From Apostichopus japonicus (lineage: Eukaryota > Echinodermata > Holothuroidea > Aspidochirotida > Stichopodidae): DNA of 64,000 nt. The stretch is from positions 30,878,554 through 30,942,553 of the forward strand of contig NC_092562.1 of assembly GCF_037975245.1 (NCBI RefSeq). The letters run 5' to 3'. Within the stretch, counting starts at the first letter, position 1. Each line of letters starts with the position of its first letter. Under the pieces are notes generated by a model, which saw only the letters and a program-made list of their open reading frames with translations, did no database searches and was not told the origin of the DNA. Both the position numbers and the translations under genes were made by a program. Positions 11,901 to 21,000 of the stretch are shown here, piece by piece.

Positions 11901-12595
11901 GGAAACATGTTTCTAAATGTCCGAAGTGGAAGCGTGTTTGCTTGTGCTCCAGTATCTACTTTTGCCTTTAAGTTGTGAATGCCTGGTCTGTTACTCAACT
12001 TGATCTGTAGACGGGCAATAGCTTCCTTGCGCTGGTCAGCATCAATAACATCAAAACTGAGCTGTGAAAACAAATGTGCATCTTGATGAGATTCTGGTGA
12101 TTCCTCAAGATTATGAACTTGTCTCCTATCATTGTCACCGAGGTAACTGGACTGTTTTGTCTGGTTCCTGTCTTTCATTTGTTTGAACTTTGTGGTTAAA
12201 CAGACCCTTGCATAATGTCCTAGTTTCTTACATGAGTGGCACACTACATTCGAAGCCGGACAATGTTGTTTCCCAAACTGGTGTTGGCCTCCACAATTTT
12301 TGCATGCTCCCTTTGTATTTTCCCTCATTGCAGCAATTCCAACTGTGGCTGTATCATGACACAGAGCATTCAGTGCCTGCATGTGAGCTTGGGATGCCTC
12401 GTACGTTCTTCCAAGCTGCAGAGCTTCATTAAGTGTGTAATCTTTTTTTGTTGTTAGAAGTTCCTTTTGATAATCTTGAACAGGTGTGCTGGCTATAATT
12501 TGTTCTAGTAAGCGTTCTTCCAGCTCTTTGTTGGTGAACTCACATTTTTGCAGCAATTTGACGGCATCTATTAACAAAATCATCCAGTTTTTCAT
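8903..12595 (-). CDS. gypsy-1 Gag C-terminus plus Pol polyprotein
   Basis: 1,230-residue frame. In order it has: the end of the Gag capsid; two zinc knuckles (CKNCGGQHQFGKQHC and CHSCKKLGHYARVC, about 97-132); an aspartic protease with VDTGAQ; reverse transcriptase with an ADD catalytic motif at 502-504; RNase H (YVQCDASLQGLG); an integrase zinc finger (HTSHLG...CPACQ); and an integrase core D929, D983, E1019 (D,D-35-E). It ends in a basic tail (MRPKRNIRRPRRFED). It makes and inserts cDNA in the cytoplasm and nucleus. The pol frame is open, but Gag is out of frame upstream, so full activity is doubtful unless the one-base difference is an error. No env follows. Confidence 0.9.
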   Translation of the reverse strand: MKNWMILLIDAVKLLQKCEFTNKELEERLLEQIIASTPVQDYQKELLTTKKDYTLNEALQLGRTYEASQAHMQALNALCHDTATVGIAAMRENTKGACKNCGGQHQFGKQHCPASNVVCHSCKKLGHYARVCLTTKFKQMKDRNQTKQSSYLGDNDRRQVHNLEESPESHQDAHLFSQLSFDVIDADQRKEAIARLQIKLSNRPGIHNLKAKVDTGAQANTLPLRTFRNMFPEQLNEHGVPQSLSDSGTVLSAYNGTEIKQYGTVVIPCRYNDTPWNDTQFYVVQSDGPVILGIQTSVQLGLVSLHCIVNNQSPINDVETLVRLFPQQFDRIGELHNTHHLVVDPNLPSHVDAPRKTPIALKGKIKSELDKMEEQGVIKKITEPTEWVSSITYVTKKDGSLRICLDPRRLNKALIRPHYRQQTVEELNHKFHNMKFFSKLDAKCGYWSVKLDEESQKLTTFQTPFGRYTFCRLPFGLIVSQDIFQLEMDRILEGCEGAVCIADDIVIFGRTSEEHDQNLMNLMNTAAQQGLTLNSSKCAIKQTSVDFFGNRYSREGMKPDPKKVADLRTMQTPRNKLELQHFLGLMTYLSHFIHDFSSKAAVLRDLLRKDAEFIWEPHHQVALEKLKQEISESSLLQYFDTSSPVYVQCDASLQGLGTALLQHDQEEKLQPIAFASKALSSTEQRYSCIERELLAIVFGVERFHTYLYGRSFTVITDHKPLLTIMDKPLTAAPPRLQRMLIRLQGYNFSIRHRPGQDNLLADSLSRLPSICNKQAIDLDLRVDFIQFSSKKQDELKQQTKQDTMLSALVEVIITGWPDSIKEVQPDLRQFWSYRDELTVCDGVILKGFQVVIPKQMQAGILQKLHTSHLGQQKTKLLARECVYWNNINKDIERMVQSCPACQQQQPAQPAEPLLPHEIPTKPWSTVATDLFELKGKQWLIVVDYYSKYPILQQLSDQVSSNTVISALKKIFAEQGIPSKVVSDNGPQYSSYQFMMFAESWGFTHVTTSPRRPQGNGFVERQIRTIKSIMKKASDIQLALLHWRTTPISESLPSPAEILMGRQLRNTLPSKSPNTNVAADHRYNQLQQRQNVQKYYFDQHARRSELPTLSNGQKSRILDPGTRLWKPATVVAGAGGERSYVLQSPEGRLLRRNRQHIRPDLSEAEQVTENSQEIPSKADNTDTDTLTKTGVDVPPSIPNISPQQESSPHQPPAMRPKRNIRRPRRFEDYVT

Positions 12596-12899
12596 CTGGG
12601 CGCTGCATGGTCTTTGATAGTTTGAGGCGACATACTCTGAAGTTTTCTTGTGGTTCTAATTGCTCCTCAAATTTGTTCAAAATTGTGTCGACGTCACCCT
12701 GTTCTGTGCTGCTAAGCTTCCAACAATTGTATCGCCGCAGGCCTTCTTCACCTACAGATAGCAAAATAGTTGGCACTTGATCCTCTTTGGGTATATGTTT
12801 CACTTTGAAATACAAAAGAGTCCTTTGACGGAACATTCGGAATGCTTCTGCAAGGTTTGGCGCGTGCCAGTCCATAATGGGGATCATTTTGTCAGTCAT
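12540..12899 (-). pseudogene. gypsy-1 Gag, N-terminal part, frame broken
   Basis: The retrotransposon capsid protein starts at the ATG at 12899 (MTDKMIPIMDW). The open frame extends further upstream to 12989, but the start at 12899 fits Gag better. It reads through a typical Gag capsid region (NLAEAFRMFRQRTLLYF, then CRLKLSKTMQRPDEKLDDFV) and stops at 12540. The continuation of the same domain (EFTNKELEERLLEQ) lies in the overlapping frame. The switch point is a run of five A on the minus strand (12545-12549), so a one-base length change there explains the break. A sequencing error is also possible. Confidence 0.8.
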
Positions 12900-13119
12900 G
12901 TTTAAAATCTTCTTTGAAAAAAAGTACAGATCCAAAACAAACTCCAAAGTCCTGATAGATTGGTAAAACAGATATGCTCTTCTGCTCACACTCGTTGACA
13001 GAAGTGCACACTGGTTTCACTTGCTTAGAATTTTAAAATTGATGCACAAAAATATTTAGACACTCCATTAAATGTAAGGGTGGACTGGTACTGGAAATCC
13101 TATTGGCTTTGAAGATTTT

Positions 13120-13137
13120 TTTTAACCGTTGCCACCA
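13120..13137 (-). promoter_or_regulatory. gypsy-1 primer-binding site
   Basis: Minus-strand TGGTGGCAACGGTTAAAA directly after the 5' LTR. TGG is the complement of a tRNA CCA end. The tRNA is uncertain; a Leu-type 3' end is the nearest I can recall, with mismatches. Confidence 0.6.
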
Positions 13138-13406
13138 TGTTGAAGATTGAGGTTGTGTCACAATCTTCAATTGAGGTTTGTACTGTAGAACAGAGCTGTG
13201 GTTATAACACTTACTTGATGTAGTCTCTGGTAGTCAATGATACTGTTGTTACACAACCCGTGTTGTACCAGGAACTTGCACACAGAGTTCCAGGGCTTCT
13301 TATTCAGCTTGGTCACTGGAGCACGCAGTCACTTAAGATTGAGTGAGAGTGCTATGCTGCTAGAGTTAGGGTTAGTGAAAGTCATGTCAATGTCAATGTC
13401 ACTACA
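13138..13406 (-). repeat. gypsy-1 5' LTR
   Basis: 269 bp, TGTAGTG...CTTCAACA on the minus strand. Reads identical to 8237-8505. Confidence 0.9.
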
Positions 13407-13411
13407 GGCCT

Positions 13412-14066
13412 AAGCTTAAATTTCTAATTGAGCTTGAATGGAGTTAATAATAGTGACGAACAAGGATGTTAAACACTAAGTTCGGCATATTTTTTATTTG
13501 TTCATAAACGGAATTATATTGAACATAAGTACAAAATAACGTCGGAGTGTAAGAATTAGGTATTAAAATTACATTTTGGTAAAGATTGAAGATGGATGAT
13601 TTGTCTGAGATACTTTTTGAGATGGAAAGTTTGGGTAACTATTCTTGGCGCTTTTCGGGCCATTAACACATCTAGTAGGTTAGGCCATTCGCTATTCATA
13701 AACACATGGTTACTTGGTACGGACAATCGTCATCTTTTTTATCTTTGGAAATTTTTTTTTTGGAAATCCTTTTTCTTTTTCTTTTTCCGAGAAACTCCTG
13801 AGGTGGTTTAGTAGGGGCCTATACATACACAAGGATACATACAAGCCTTTGTTACATGCATGAGAAGAGTTGCATTAAGTACAATGTACCAATTTTGAGG
13901 GAAGATAGGCTATTTCATTACTAGGGTTGTGCGGGATCCCGGTAGTCAAGTGAATACCGGCATCCCGATCCCGGCTTTGACTAACCCCGATCACAGTGCA
14001 ATGTGTAACTACTACCGGTATTGGGAAAACAACTGGTTATTACATTCGTTTCGGTATCATTCCCGG
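13412..14066. other. TIR-element sequence between gypsy-1 and the fold-back element
   Basis: Pyrimidine-rich run at 13735-13795, then a stretch rich in GGGATCCCGG/CCCGGGAATCC words (13923-14075) resembling the ends of old hAT-like repeats. No gene supported. Confidence 0.4.
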
Positions 14067-14076
14067 GAATCCAGGA

Positions 14077-15490
14077 GGGTGTGTCTAAAACGAAGACCTC
14101 TAAAACGAAGATCGAAGACAGAAGACTGGTGAAATCTCTAAAACGAAGACATCTAAAATGAAGACCGAAGATAGAAGACTGGAAAAATCGAAAACAAATA
14201 AAGAAGTCTTCGTTTTTCGATCTTCGTTTTCGAGAATCGCAATATAGGAAAATCTCGAAAAGGAAGACCGAATAACGAAGACCTTCATTAATAATCATTT
14301 AAAACAGATACAATGGTCATGAAACTCTCCGAGTAGATCATACAAGGTTTAATGGCCGTGTCAGCTCTAGGGGGCGGGGGAGTGGGGATTATGAAACCAT
14401 TAGTTCGTGGTAAGGAGCATGGCATAAAGCTTATGGGCATCCGTACAACTGTGATGTCTTTCGGCTTTTTCAAAATTAACCATTGACTTTATTTGTCAGG
14501 TTTCCTGATCTCTTTTTCTTCATATTGTCTGTCTCATCTTCTTTCGGAAATGAACATTTAAGAAGCATTCTACCAATCGTTGCAGATACGAGTCGAATTT
14601 AGCTTGAAATATCGAAGTCTTCGTTTTTCGATCTTCGTTTTCGAGATTTGCAGTATAGGCAAATCTCGAAAAGGAAGACCGAATAACGAAGACTTCGATA
14701 TTTCAAGCTAAATTCCTTTTGCATCTGCAACGATTGGTAGAATGCTTCTTAAATGTTCATTTCCGAAAGAAGATGAGACAGACAATATGAAAAAAAAAGA
14801 TCAGGAATCTGACAATCTGACAAATAAAGTCAATGGTAGCCTTAATTTTGAAAAAGCCGTTATAGATCACAGTTGTACGGATGCTCATAAGCTTTAATGA
14901 TTTGCTTCTTACCACAAACTAATGGTTTCATAATCCCCACTCCCCGTCCCCAGGGCTGACACGGCCATTAAACCTTGTATGATCTGTTGAGTTCTGGATA
15001 TATAATTCGCCGCCATAATCGACGATTGTCACGATAATAAAGGAAATAGACGCTCGATAAGTGTACAAATAAAGCTCTTGTTATTGCCTTCTCGTTTGTT
15101 GTTCTCAGGGAATTGTGGGTAATTCCAAGTGTGAACACGGGTGCATACAAGTAAAATGAGTAGCAGTGAGGGTGCAACTCCAAAAGAAGATTCCTATATA
15201 CATATGAGGTGATCTATATCTCAACATGATCTACTCGGAGAGTTTCATGACCATTGTATCTGTTTTAAATGATTATTAATGAAGGTCTTCGTTATTCGGT
15301 CTTCCTTTTCGAGATTTGCCTATATTGAGAATCTCGAAAACGAAGATCGAAAAACGAAGACTTCTTTATTTGTTTTCGATTTTTCCAGTCTTCCATCTTC
15401 GGTCTTCACTTTAGATGTCTTCGTTTTAGAGATTTCACCAGTCTTCTGTCTTCGATCTTCGTTTTAGAGGTCTTCGTTTTAGACACACCC
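14077..15490. mobile_element. Fold-back (TU/MULE-like) transposon
   Basis: A near-complete palindrome. Left arm about 14077-14652 and right arm about 14659-15490 are inverted copies that meet at a 6-7-bp centre (about 14655). Outer ends are GGGTGTGTC and its complement. The 10-bp sequence GAATCCAGGA is duplicated on both sides (14067-14076 and 15491-15500). Outer arms contain short tandem blocks of TCTAAAACGAAGAC-type motifs, and smaller hairpins recur at about 14200-14290, 14612-14700 and 15282-15366. There is no coding sequence. Architecture matches sea-urchin TU and Drosophila FB elements; a 9-10-bp duplication fits a Mutator-type transposase in trans. Confidence 0.75.
14986..15225. mobile_element. 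240-bp MITE inserted in the fold-back right arm
   Basis: Starts GTTGAG, ends CTCAAC and is flanked by the 7-bp repeat ATGATCT (14979-14985 and 15226-15232). The left arm of the fold-back element keeps the uninterrupted counterpart (around 14335), which proves the insertion. Short inverted ends, no coding capacity. The transposase family is not clear (7-bp duplication). Confidence 0.7.
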
Positions 15491-15500
15491 GAATCCAGGA

Positions 15501-15909
15501 CATAATAAAAATATCTACGTGTTACTATTTGAAAGAAAGAAAAGAAAACATGTTTATTTCTGGTTCCTGTGTTCTTAGTTTGAATAATATCTTGTCAATT
15601 TACGCACTGGCCTAGACATATTAACGAATCAACTTTTCACGTAGTAATTTGGACCTATAGCCTACACCAAATATCGAACGTTAGTGAACTCAGCATCATT
15701 TACGAGACCTCAAAGTTATTCAGAAATTTTCGTTATTTATTCTTCCTTCAAACGATGATTGTGAAGGTTCCCGTGTAAAAAATCTCACCCTTATGCATTT
15801 CACCACATTTTGTGATAATAATTATAACGACTTAATAGTTTTTGATCCAGAACCGAAGGGAGCATATCAAATTAAATCCATCTTCGCACGGGACTGTATA
15901 TTATTATGG
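15501..15909. other. TIR-element sequence between fold-back element and gypsy-2
   Basis: About 400 bp, AT-rich, nothing recognised. Confidence 0.5.
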
Positions 15910-16857
15910 TGTAACAGTGGTAACCCTTACCGATGGACTTGGTAAAAGGCGACGAGCGCCATCTATTTTACTTTGCTACTTTATGAGAATCATTTGTTAC
16001 GACTACTACTACTATTACAACTTTTTGTGAATGGTCTTCTTTCCATTTTGCGGAGCCATTCTTTTACATGACAAGATTATATTATATTCAGGGTAAGCTT
16101 TAATTCATGATTGTTTGATAGGATTTAATTGCAGAGTGATGAAGAGTGTATTTGATTTCGAAATTGCTGTCAATTAAGTAACTTAAGTAACTTAGCTGTC
16201 ACGGTAGATCGCTGTACACCACCGTGCTATCCTAACGCACGTGTGTTGTGGGGCCTTGGCCTTGACATTATAAGATCTTTGTCACAATGTGCGCTACCTC
16301 ATGTTATTGCTAAGTTGTATACTATTAAGCTTATACTTATCCCTTTCGTCATTATCATAATCAGTGATGGATGATCAAACTTATAATTAGTAACCATGTT
16401 TCCTGGAGATTGGTGAAGCTGTAAATTAGTATTAAAATGTAACATCAGACCTCACATCATCATCAGAGAGTTCCATAATCTCCTTAGCAACCCAATTGTT
16501 TAAATGAAGTTGGTCACATGACATGTCACCTGATATATTATTCTTTTTATTTCTAAAGTGATTTGTTTTTTTTGAGATTGTTGGATTCATTTAGTGCTTT
16601 GCTATGACCAACATCTGAGAAAATAATGAAACAATATTCAATTAAGTAAGAACAATACTCAATGTTTATGACTCCTCGTCACTCATGTATTGGTTCTCAG
16701 TGCACAATTAATTTACATTAATTATCCATGATAAGTAATTACCTTAATCTTGTATTTATGATCCTTTTGTTTTGTCTTTGCAGGGTTTTTTCATTGCTTA
16801 TTGTTGTTGAATAAATACCATACAGTAGCAACATGAACCTGTGTTTCAGTCATTACA
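15910..16857 (+). repeat. gypsy-2 5' LTR
   Basis: 948 bp, TGTAACAG...CATTACA. A TATA-like TATAAGATC lies near 16269 and a polyadenylation signal AATAAA at 16810-16815. Confidence 0.9.
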
Positions 16858-16860
16858 AAT

Positions 16861-16878
16861 TGGCGTAGTCGGCAGGAT
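16861..16878 (+). promoter_or_regulatory. gypsy-2 primer-binding site, tRNA-Ser
   Basis: TGGCGTAGTCGGCAGGAT, three bases after the LTR. It is complementary over 18 nt to the 3' end of animal tRNA-Ser (AGA/UGA type) with CCA, as I recall that tRNA. Confidence 0.75.
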
Positions 16879-16926
16879 AATGGAAACCCCAGAATATTAG
16901 AGACCAAAACCCCTGAATATAATACA

Positions 16927-17988
16927 ATGTCTGAAGTGGAAGAGATGCGGCTTGAGCTGAAGTCCTTGCGGGATGCACTGGAAAGGGAGAAGCTGGTTTC
17001 GATGAAGGCTAAAGCTGACATTGAGGCACTCCAGAAGTTATCTGTTGGGTCTGAAGCTGACTCAGATAAGGAAGGTGATGAAGATGTCCATAGTACCAGT
17101 GAGGGTGAGAAGCAGCCGTCTGTGGTATACCTCTCACAGGGTCAACGAATTGATCGATTTTGTGACCGACCTACAAAGCCAGGAGATCCGTCTGTACAGG
17201 AATGGATCAGAGACATAAGGAGTCAACTGGAGGTCCGACGACTAGGACCTAAGGACCAAGCCAGTCTTATTCTCAACCATCTAGGGGGGAAGGCAAGGAA
17301 GGAGATAGCAGGAAGAGGGGAAGAAGTTCAGAGGGACCCCAGTAAGATTTTTGCTATTTTGAGTAAAGTCTTTGGTGACGGTGACACTCTCTCACAACTA
17401 CAACAACGTTTCTTCTCTTATAGACAGAGGGATGGTGAAGATCTTGTAGCTTGCTCCTTAGAACTGGTTGATCTCTTTGACCGTATTTGTCAATTAGACT
17501 CATCGTTTCAATCATGCAGGGAGAAAAGTTTAAGGGGAAGACTGGCAGAGGCGGCGAAAGATGAGGGGGTACGGAGAGAGTTACGAAGGCTGAACTTGGA
17601 GAATCCAAACATGACGTTCTTCGATGCACGAGACCAAGTGATGGAGTGGATTGGGGTACCAAAGAGCCTGACACAAGGAAAATTCACTGTTCATAAACTT
17701 GAGGCAGACAGTGAGTACCATCACCTAATTAAACAACAGGGCAAACAGATAAAGGCACAACAACAACAGATTGATGACCTAATTCAAGCTCTGAAGACTA
17801 ATGCTGAGAAGTCCTCAAGACCCAATTACACTCATGGAGGAAAGCCATCTGGTACTAGACGATGCTACCAGTGTGACTCTAAGTTTCATTTTAAGCGAGA
17901 TTGTCCTGACAATCTTATGAATAGGCAACCACAGAGTGGGGCAAGCACAGAAACAGTCTCCACAACCACCAAGGAGCCTTTAAACTAG
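16927..17988 (+). CDS. gypsy-2 Gag
   Basis: 353-residue structural protein that packages the element RNA. The N-terminus is strongly helical and coiled-coil-like (EVEEMRLELKSLRDALEREK). An acidic linker follows, then the capsid region (about 75-235, with IRDIRSQLEVRRLGPKDQAS and LVDLFDRICQLD), and a C-terminal zinc knuckle CYQCDSKFHFKRDC of the CX2CX4HX4C form. The frame is intact and lacks one codon of the gypsy-3 protein in the acidic linker. The stop codon (17986-17988) lies directly after a TTTAAAC heptamer, linking Gag to the pol frame by -1 slippage. Confidence 0.9.
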   Translation: MSEVEEMRLELKSLRDALEREKLVSMKAKADIEALQKLSVGSEADSDKEGDEDVHSTSEGEKQPSVVYLSQGQRIDRFCDRPTKPGDPSVQEWIRDIRSQLEVRRLGPKDQASLILNHLGGKARKEIAGRGEEVQRDPSKIFAILSKVFGDGDTLSQLQQRFFSYRQRDGEDLVACSLELVDLFDRICQLDSSFQSCREKSLRGRLAEAAKDEGVRRELRRLNLENPNMTFFDARDQVMEWIGVPKSLTQGKFTVHKLEADSEYHHLIKQQGKQIKAQQQQIDDLIQALKTNAEKSSRPNYTHGGKPSGTRRCYQCDSKFHFKRDCPDNLMNRQPQSGASTETVSTTTKEPLN

Positions 17989-18022
17989 GGAAGCCTGTCG
18001 TTGGCAACCAGGAATCGACAGG
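17979..18022 (+). promoter_or_regulatory. gypsy-2 -1 ribosomal frameshift signal
   Basis: T-TTA-AAC in the gag frame (17979-17985), the gag stop codon next, an 8-nt spacer, then a stem CCTGTCG (17994-18000) with CGACAGG (18016-18022) and extra inner pairs TTGG/CCAG. Pol lies in the -1 frame. Confidence 0.75.
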
Positions 18023-21000
18023 TTTAGTTTTGAATAACCCTGGTCATGACACTCTTGTAACCAAAGCAGTAGGAGAATGCCCGAAGATTACAGTTCAGTC
18101 TGGATCACTGAGTATCAGGTGCCTTCTTGATACAGGTGCCGAGGTTTCTACGATCACTGAGTCGTTTTTCCTAGAGCACATTACCCAGAGTGGCGAGCTG
18201 GTAGATGTAAGTGCTTTTCTGAAGATATCTGGTGCTACTGGTGTAAATGTCCCATACATTGGATATGTGGAGTTACCCATTACTGTGTTGGGTTATGTGT
18301 TTCCAGGCATGGGTTTCTTGGTAGTCAAAGACTCTTGTGACCCCCAGTTTGTAGAAAAGAAGAGGATGGTGCCTGGTGTTCTTGGATGTAATATTTTCAG
18401 AGCAATGCAGAGGTTGCTGGAGAACAAATGGGGAAGTGATTTTCAAGATAAACTTGTTCTGGAATCTGGCACCATAGAAGACCAGAGGTTGGCTCATGTT
18501 ATTGCTGCCTTTCAGGATAAGGAGGAAGATTTGAATAACCGAGGTGTGGATCATAGTATTGCTCGTGTATGTGCTGAAAAATTGGTACTGGTGGCTGCAA
18601 ACACCATTACGTCCATACAGGTATCAGTCCAACCCTCGACTGGTTCAAAACCATATGTTGCCATGATTGCACAGTTGAATGCTGAGGACAGGACACACCT
18701 ACCCACTGGCTTGCAGGTTGCACCAACACTTGTTTCCGTTGATCGAAGTGGTGTTGCTCCGTTGCAGGTAGCTAATTTTTCGAATCATGACATTTATCTC
18801 CAACCAAGGGCTCCTGTTGGGATTGCTGAAGGTGCATCATTGGGGTCGATGGTCCAGGTGAAACAAGTTGATGTCAATGAAATACAAGTGCAGACAGTTG
18901 ATGCGAATGAACTCCAGACTGTATCAGAACCAACTGAACAAGTATCAACAAGGGCTATTCCACTGGAATCCAAGATGACTATTGGTGACAAGTTAAATGT
19001 ATCTCAAAGGGATGAGCTAAGAGCTCTGCTCCACAGGTATGATGATGTTTTCAGCCAGCACGAGGATGACCTTGGCTTCTGCGATAAGGTGGAACACCGC
19101 ATTATCCTACTGGACGATAAACCAGTTAAGGTACCACATAGGAGAATTCCACCTCACCGATGGAAGGAAGTTCGTGACCACCTGCAACAACTTTTGTCTC
19201 GACAGATTATCAGAGAATCATCTAGCCCATATGCGTCACCAGTGGTGCTAGTTCGAAAGAAGGATAACAGCCTGAGAATGTGTGTAGACTACAGAGCTCT
19301 CAACGCAAAGACACACCGTGATGCCTACCCCATTCCCAGAATTGAAGAAGCCTTAGATGCACTTAAAGGAGCTAACTACTTCTGTAGTCTTGATTTAGTT
19401 CTGAGAGTGATATAGAAAAGACCGCTTTCCGAGTTGGTACAGGAGGTCTCTACGAGTTCACACGAATGCCGTTTGGACTAACAAACGCCCCAGCGACATT
19501 CATGCGATTGATGGATAAAGTTTTTGGTGATGAGAACTTCCAAACAGTCCTTATCTATTTGGACGATATTTTAGTATTTGGGCGAACTTTCCAGGAAACA
19601 CAACAACGTTTAGAGATGGTTCTGAGTAGGCTGCGATCATACAATTTGAAAGTCAAGCCAGAGAAGTGTTACTTGTATGAGGAACGATTGAGATACCTTG
19701 GCCATATTGTTAGCAAGGATGGTATTCTCCCTGATCCTGAGAAAACGAGAGCCATTCAGAATTGGAAAAGACCTGAAACTGAAAGAGAGTTGCGGAGCTT
19801 TATGGGGCTCGCAAGTTATTACCGACGTTTTGTTGCAAACTTTTCCAAGATAGCAGCACCCCTCCATGCTCTGACAGGTGGCCAGAGATGTAAAGCAAAA
19901 CGTCCTCACAACCCAACCAGATCAGTTGCAGACAGATGGGAGGCAAAACATGAGGAAGCTTTCCTTGAGCTGAAATCAAAGCTTACCACCGCACCGGTAT
20001 TGGGCTACCCTGACTTTCAGCGCCCATACATTCTTGAAGTAGACGCAAGCTTACTTGGTTTCGGAGCAGTACTCTCCCAACAACAGGAGACTGGACGAGT
20101 TGTTATAGCTTATGCAAGCCGAGGACTGAAGCTCGATGAGAAGCAGATGAGTAACTACAGTAGTATGAAGCTTGAACTGATGGCGCTTCACTGGGCCATC
20201 ACAGTGAAGTTCAGAGATTTACTGCTGGGGGCAGAATTTGTCGTATACACTGACAATAACCCATTGAGCTATTTAAAGACATCTGCCAAGTTGGGGGCAG
20301 TGGAAACACGTTGGGCAGCTGAGTTGTCCCAGTTCCATTTTGACATTGCATACCGATCAGGGAAGTCCAATGTGAATGCTGACTCATTGAGCAGAAAGGA
20401 ATTCCATGGCGAAGAACCCGTCTCTGCTCGATTTGGGGAAATTGTTGCTGTTGCTGGTGACCTTCACACAATGTCCACTTCGGGCATAACTCTTCCAAAT
20501 GAGGTGAAAGAAAGGATACAGGAACGTACCCAGGAGGTGTGGCAGCAAGAATTACATAGTCTGCCAGAGAGAGTTCAACCATCGTCCACCTTTCCTCTAC
20601 CCTCCATGTCCACTGAAGGGATAGCTCGACTGCAGTCTACTGATCCAGTTGTAAGTAGATTACGACATTACTGGGATCTGAAACAGAAACCAACTATCTG
20701 TAAACTAATGAAGGAATCCAGAGAAGCACGAAAATTGCTTCGAGAATGGGAGCGTATATCAGAGAAAGATGGTATACTGTACCGTACAATCACTTTAAAG
20801 GGACAGAGGGTACAGCAGATTTGCCTACCATTGCAACTAAAAGATACCGTCCTCAACTGTGTTCACGACCAGACTGGTCACCAGGGATCAGAGAAAACGT
20901 TTAAATTGGCAAGGTTAAGATGTCATTGGATTGGCATGGCTAATGACATCGTGGAGTACTGCAGGAGATGTCCGAGGTGTACACTTGCCAAAAGTGGACC

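Larger units (their letters stand above)
8237..13406 (-). mobile_element. Ty3/gypsy LTR retrotransposon (gypsy-1)
   Basis: 5,170-bp element on the minus strand with two 269-bp LTRs that read identical, flanked by the 5-bp duplication GGCCT (8232-8236 and 13407-13411). Gag precedes pol, which has protease, reverse transcriptase, RNase H and integrase in Ty3/gypsy order. It resembles Mag/SURL-type (K02A2.6-like) elements, with two zinc knuckles in Gag and no envelope gene. Identical LTRs indicate a very recent insertion into the TIR element. Confidence 0.9.

Noticed and set aside
12540-12595. Programmed frameshift between gag and pol in gypsy-1
   Set aside because: The break is inside the capsid domain, before the zinc knuckles, and needs a +1 change at an A-run; a simple indel is more likely.
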